Positions 5,808 to 6,676 of a DNA stretch of 6,676 nucleotides are shown in pieces (within the stretch, counting starts at the first letter, position 1; each line of letters starts with the position of its first letter). This DNA comes from Oligoflexia bacterium (lineage in GTDB: Bacteria; Bdellovibrionota; UBA1018), in assembly GCA_903854365.1 (NCBI GenBank), contig CAINWE010000192.1:1-6676 (forward strand), written 5' to 3'. Both the position numbers and the translations under genes were made by a program. The notes under the pieces were generated by a model that worked only from the letters and a program-made list of their open reading frames with translations, ran no database searches and had not been told where the DNA came from.

Positions 5808-6017
5808 ATTTTATCTCAATATAGGAGTGCTAGAAATTGGTTTGATTTTAAAATTTTTCAAATCTAATCCTTTCCAAGATCAATTTCAACCCGATTGGAA
5901 AAAATATATAGCCGCGTTAAATTTGCAAATTATTCTAATACAATTAGACTGCCTCGAGTATGCTTGATTGTTAATCTTTTGTTAGGATTGTATCATGACA
6001 ATAAGGGGGAAGCGAAA
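5808..6017. other. AT-rich divergent intergenic region
   Basis: This stretch separates the - strand dehydrogenase from the + strand protease and contains no credible gene. It holds a TTTGA/TCAAA inverted pair around an ATTTTAAAAT palindrome (5841-5862) and several T/A tracts. A reasonable + strand promoter is near its right end. For the dehydrogenase a TATATT at 5823 to 5818 on the - strand is the best -10, without a clear -35. Confidence 0.6.
5968..5996 (+). promoter_or_regulatory. Candidate sigma70-type promoter for the S8 protease gene
   Basis: TTGTTA (5968-5973) and TATCAT (5991-5996) are separated by 17 bases. Transcription would start about 6003, giving a leader of roughly 15 bases that just includes the Shine-Dalgarno. 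Visual match only; the AT-rich sequence makes chance matches common. Confidence 0.42.
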
Positions 6018-6676
6018 ATGCTACGATCAGGGAAGAAAGTACTGCTTGCATTGGTGCTAAGTGGTAGTACGGTGGCGTCTGCGGCACTCTATAAGCCTGG
6101 AGAAGTGATCGTTAAGTACAAAGACGGTATTCTCCGAACTAGATCTGCGATGGATGTTCTGTATCAAACGCTTGGCGTTAAAAAGGTTCAACGATATCCC
6201 AAGTTCATCAGAAGTTTGGAACACCTCACCTTGGACGAAGAGTCCTCTGTTGAGGACGCGGTCATTCAATTAAGGAAAGATGACTCAGTTGAATTCGCTC
6301 AGCCCAATTACCTCTTGTTTATTTTGCCCATTCAGACAGAACCTTTACCTAGCCCCCCTGATGGGTTGCGCTATCCGTGCGTATTTCCTGGACTGTCCTT
6401 GCCGCTAGGGTGTCGCGTTGCCGTCAATGATGACATCGGAGGTGGAGATGTCGGAGGGGACTTGAAAAGACCTGATTTAACGGCGGCTCCCGCGGAGGTG
6501 GCTCCGCAAGTGACCGATCCAGACCTGGGGCGCCTTTGGGGTATGGAAAGGATCGGTGCTTTGGGCGCTTGGAGAGAGCATCCTGGTAGTAAGAACTTTA
6601 TTGTTGCCGACATTGACACGGGTATTGATTATAATCATGAAGATTTGGGGTTTAACGTATGGCGAAATCCTAATCC
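6018..6676 (+). CDS. Secreted subtilisin-like serine protease (family S8), 5' part only
   Basis: The frame is open from ATG 6018 to the window edge, 219 codons. AAGGGGGA at 6003-6010 provides a good Shine-Dalgarno. The N-terminus is a Sec signal peptide: MLRSGKK, a hydrophobic core, then VASA with likely cleavage after A22. Residues about 26-100 resemble the inhibitor I9/fervidolysin-type propeptide (PGEVIVKYKDG at 27-37, VEFAQPNY at 91-98) that folds the enzyme and blocks it until removed. A linker of about 70 residues with C121, C132 and a Gly/Asp-rich patch follows. LWGMERIGALGAW and then VADIDTGIDYNHEDL (196-210) mark the start of the S8 catalytic domain, with D200 as the catalytic Asp. 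The His and Ser motifs are beyond the window, so activity cannot be confirmed. Such enzymes are usually extracellular or periplasmic degraders of protein. Confidence 0.92.
   Translation, partial: MLRSGKKVLLALVLSGSTVASAALYKPGEVIVKYKDGILRTRSAMDVLYQTLGVKKVQRYPKFIRSLEHLTLDEESSVEDAVIQLRKDDSVEFAQPNYLLFILPIQTEPLPSPPDGLRYPCVFPGLSLPLGCRVAVNDDIGGGDVGGDLKRPDLTAAPAEVAPQVTDPDLGRLWGMERIGALGAWREHPGSKNFIVADIDTGIDYNHEDLGFNVWRNPN

Noticed and set aside
5841..5862. TTTGA/TCAAA inverted pair around ATTTTAAAAT as a terminator or riboswitch
   Set aside because: All A/T pairs except one, and too weak as RNA. It lies upstream of both divergent genes, where a terminator makes no sense. It is more likely plain AT-rich promoter DNA.
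5734..5967. A 77-residue + strand open frame spanning the dehydrogenase start and the intergenic region
   Set aside because: Its first third is antisense to the SDR N-terminus and the rest is AT-rich spacer. It has no Shine-Dalgarno, no motif and no plausible promoter placement.
1..6676. Mobile elements, CRISPR repeats, tRNA or rRNA genes, toxin-antitoxin or defence genes
   Set aside because: No direct repeats, transposase motifs, cloverleaf sequences or defence-type small gene pairs were seen on either strand.

Overview
The window looks like chromosomal DNA of a Gram-negative bacterium of moderate GC content. It carries an ftsQ-ftsA-ftsZ division cluster on the + strand, flanked by a predicted secreted or lipid-anchored M16 metalloprotease and by the start of a secreted subtilisin-like protease. 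Divisome genes next to many exported proteases, and FtsZ with a long Ala/Pro/Gln linker, fit the Bdellovibrionota or old 'deltaproteobacterial' lineages. That placement is an inference from style and recollection, not from a search. No tRNA, rRNA, CRISPR array, insertion sequence or phage gene was seen.

Left part (1-1500): on the - strand is an M16 zinc peptidase with intact HxxEH...E metal ligands and a hydrophobic, lipoprotein-like N-terminus. Its stop codon overlaps by ATGA the start of a second - strand gene that leaves the window at base 1. A strong Shine-Dalgarno serves that second gene, so the two are translationally coupled, probably as an M16 pair. A gap of 51 to 87 bases, depending on the M16 start used, separates this unit from divergent ftsQ and holds -10-like boxes for both directions.

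Middle (1501-5028): ftsQ, ftsA and ftsZ are in the usual order. Their products are the bitopic POTRA-domain divisome protein, the actin-like membrane anchor and the tubulin-like GTPase. FtsZ ends in a conserved C-terminal peptide and FtsA in an amphipathic helix, so the FtsZ-to-membrane link is present. A strong rho-independent terminator closes the unit. The outstanding point is FtsA: it has only 359 residues, and nearly all the shortfall lies where the 1C subdomain should be. The actin-like ATPase motifs and the membrane helix are intact.

Right part (5040-6676): a - strand short-chain dehydrogenase of the FabG/PhaB type converges on ftsZ. An AT-rich divergent intergenic region follows. Then comes the start of an exported S8 serine protease with signal peptide, inhibitor-like propeptide, an unusual Gly/Asp-rich linker with two cysteines, and the catalytic Asp motif. 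The window ends before its His and Ser motifs.

The best candidate for something new is the 1C-reduced FtsA in an otherwise conventional FtsQAZ operon that is not flanked by murein-synthesis genes.
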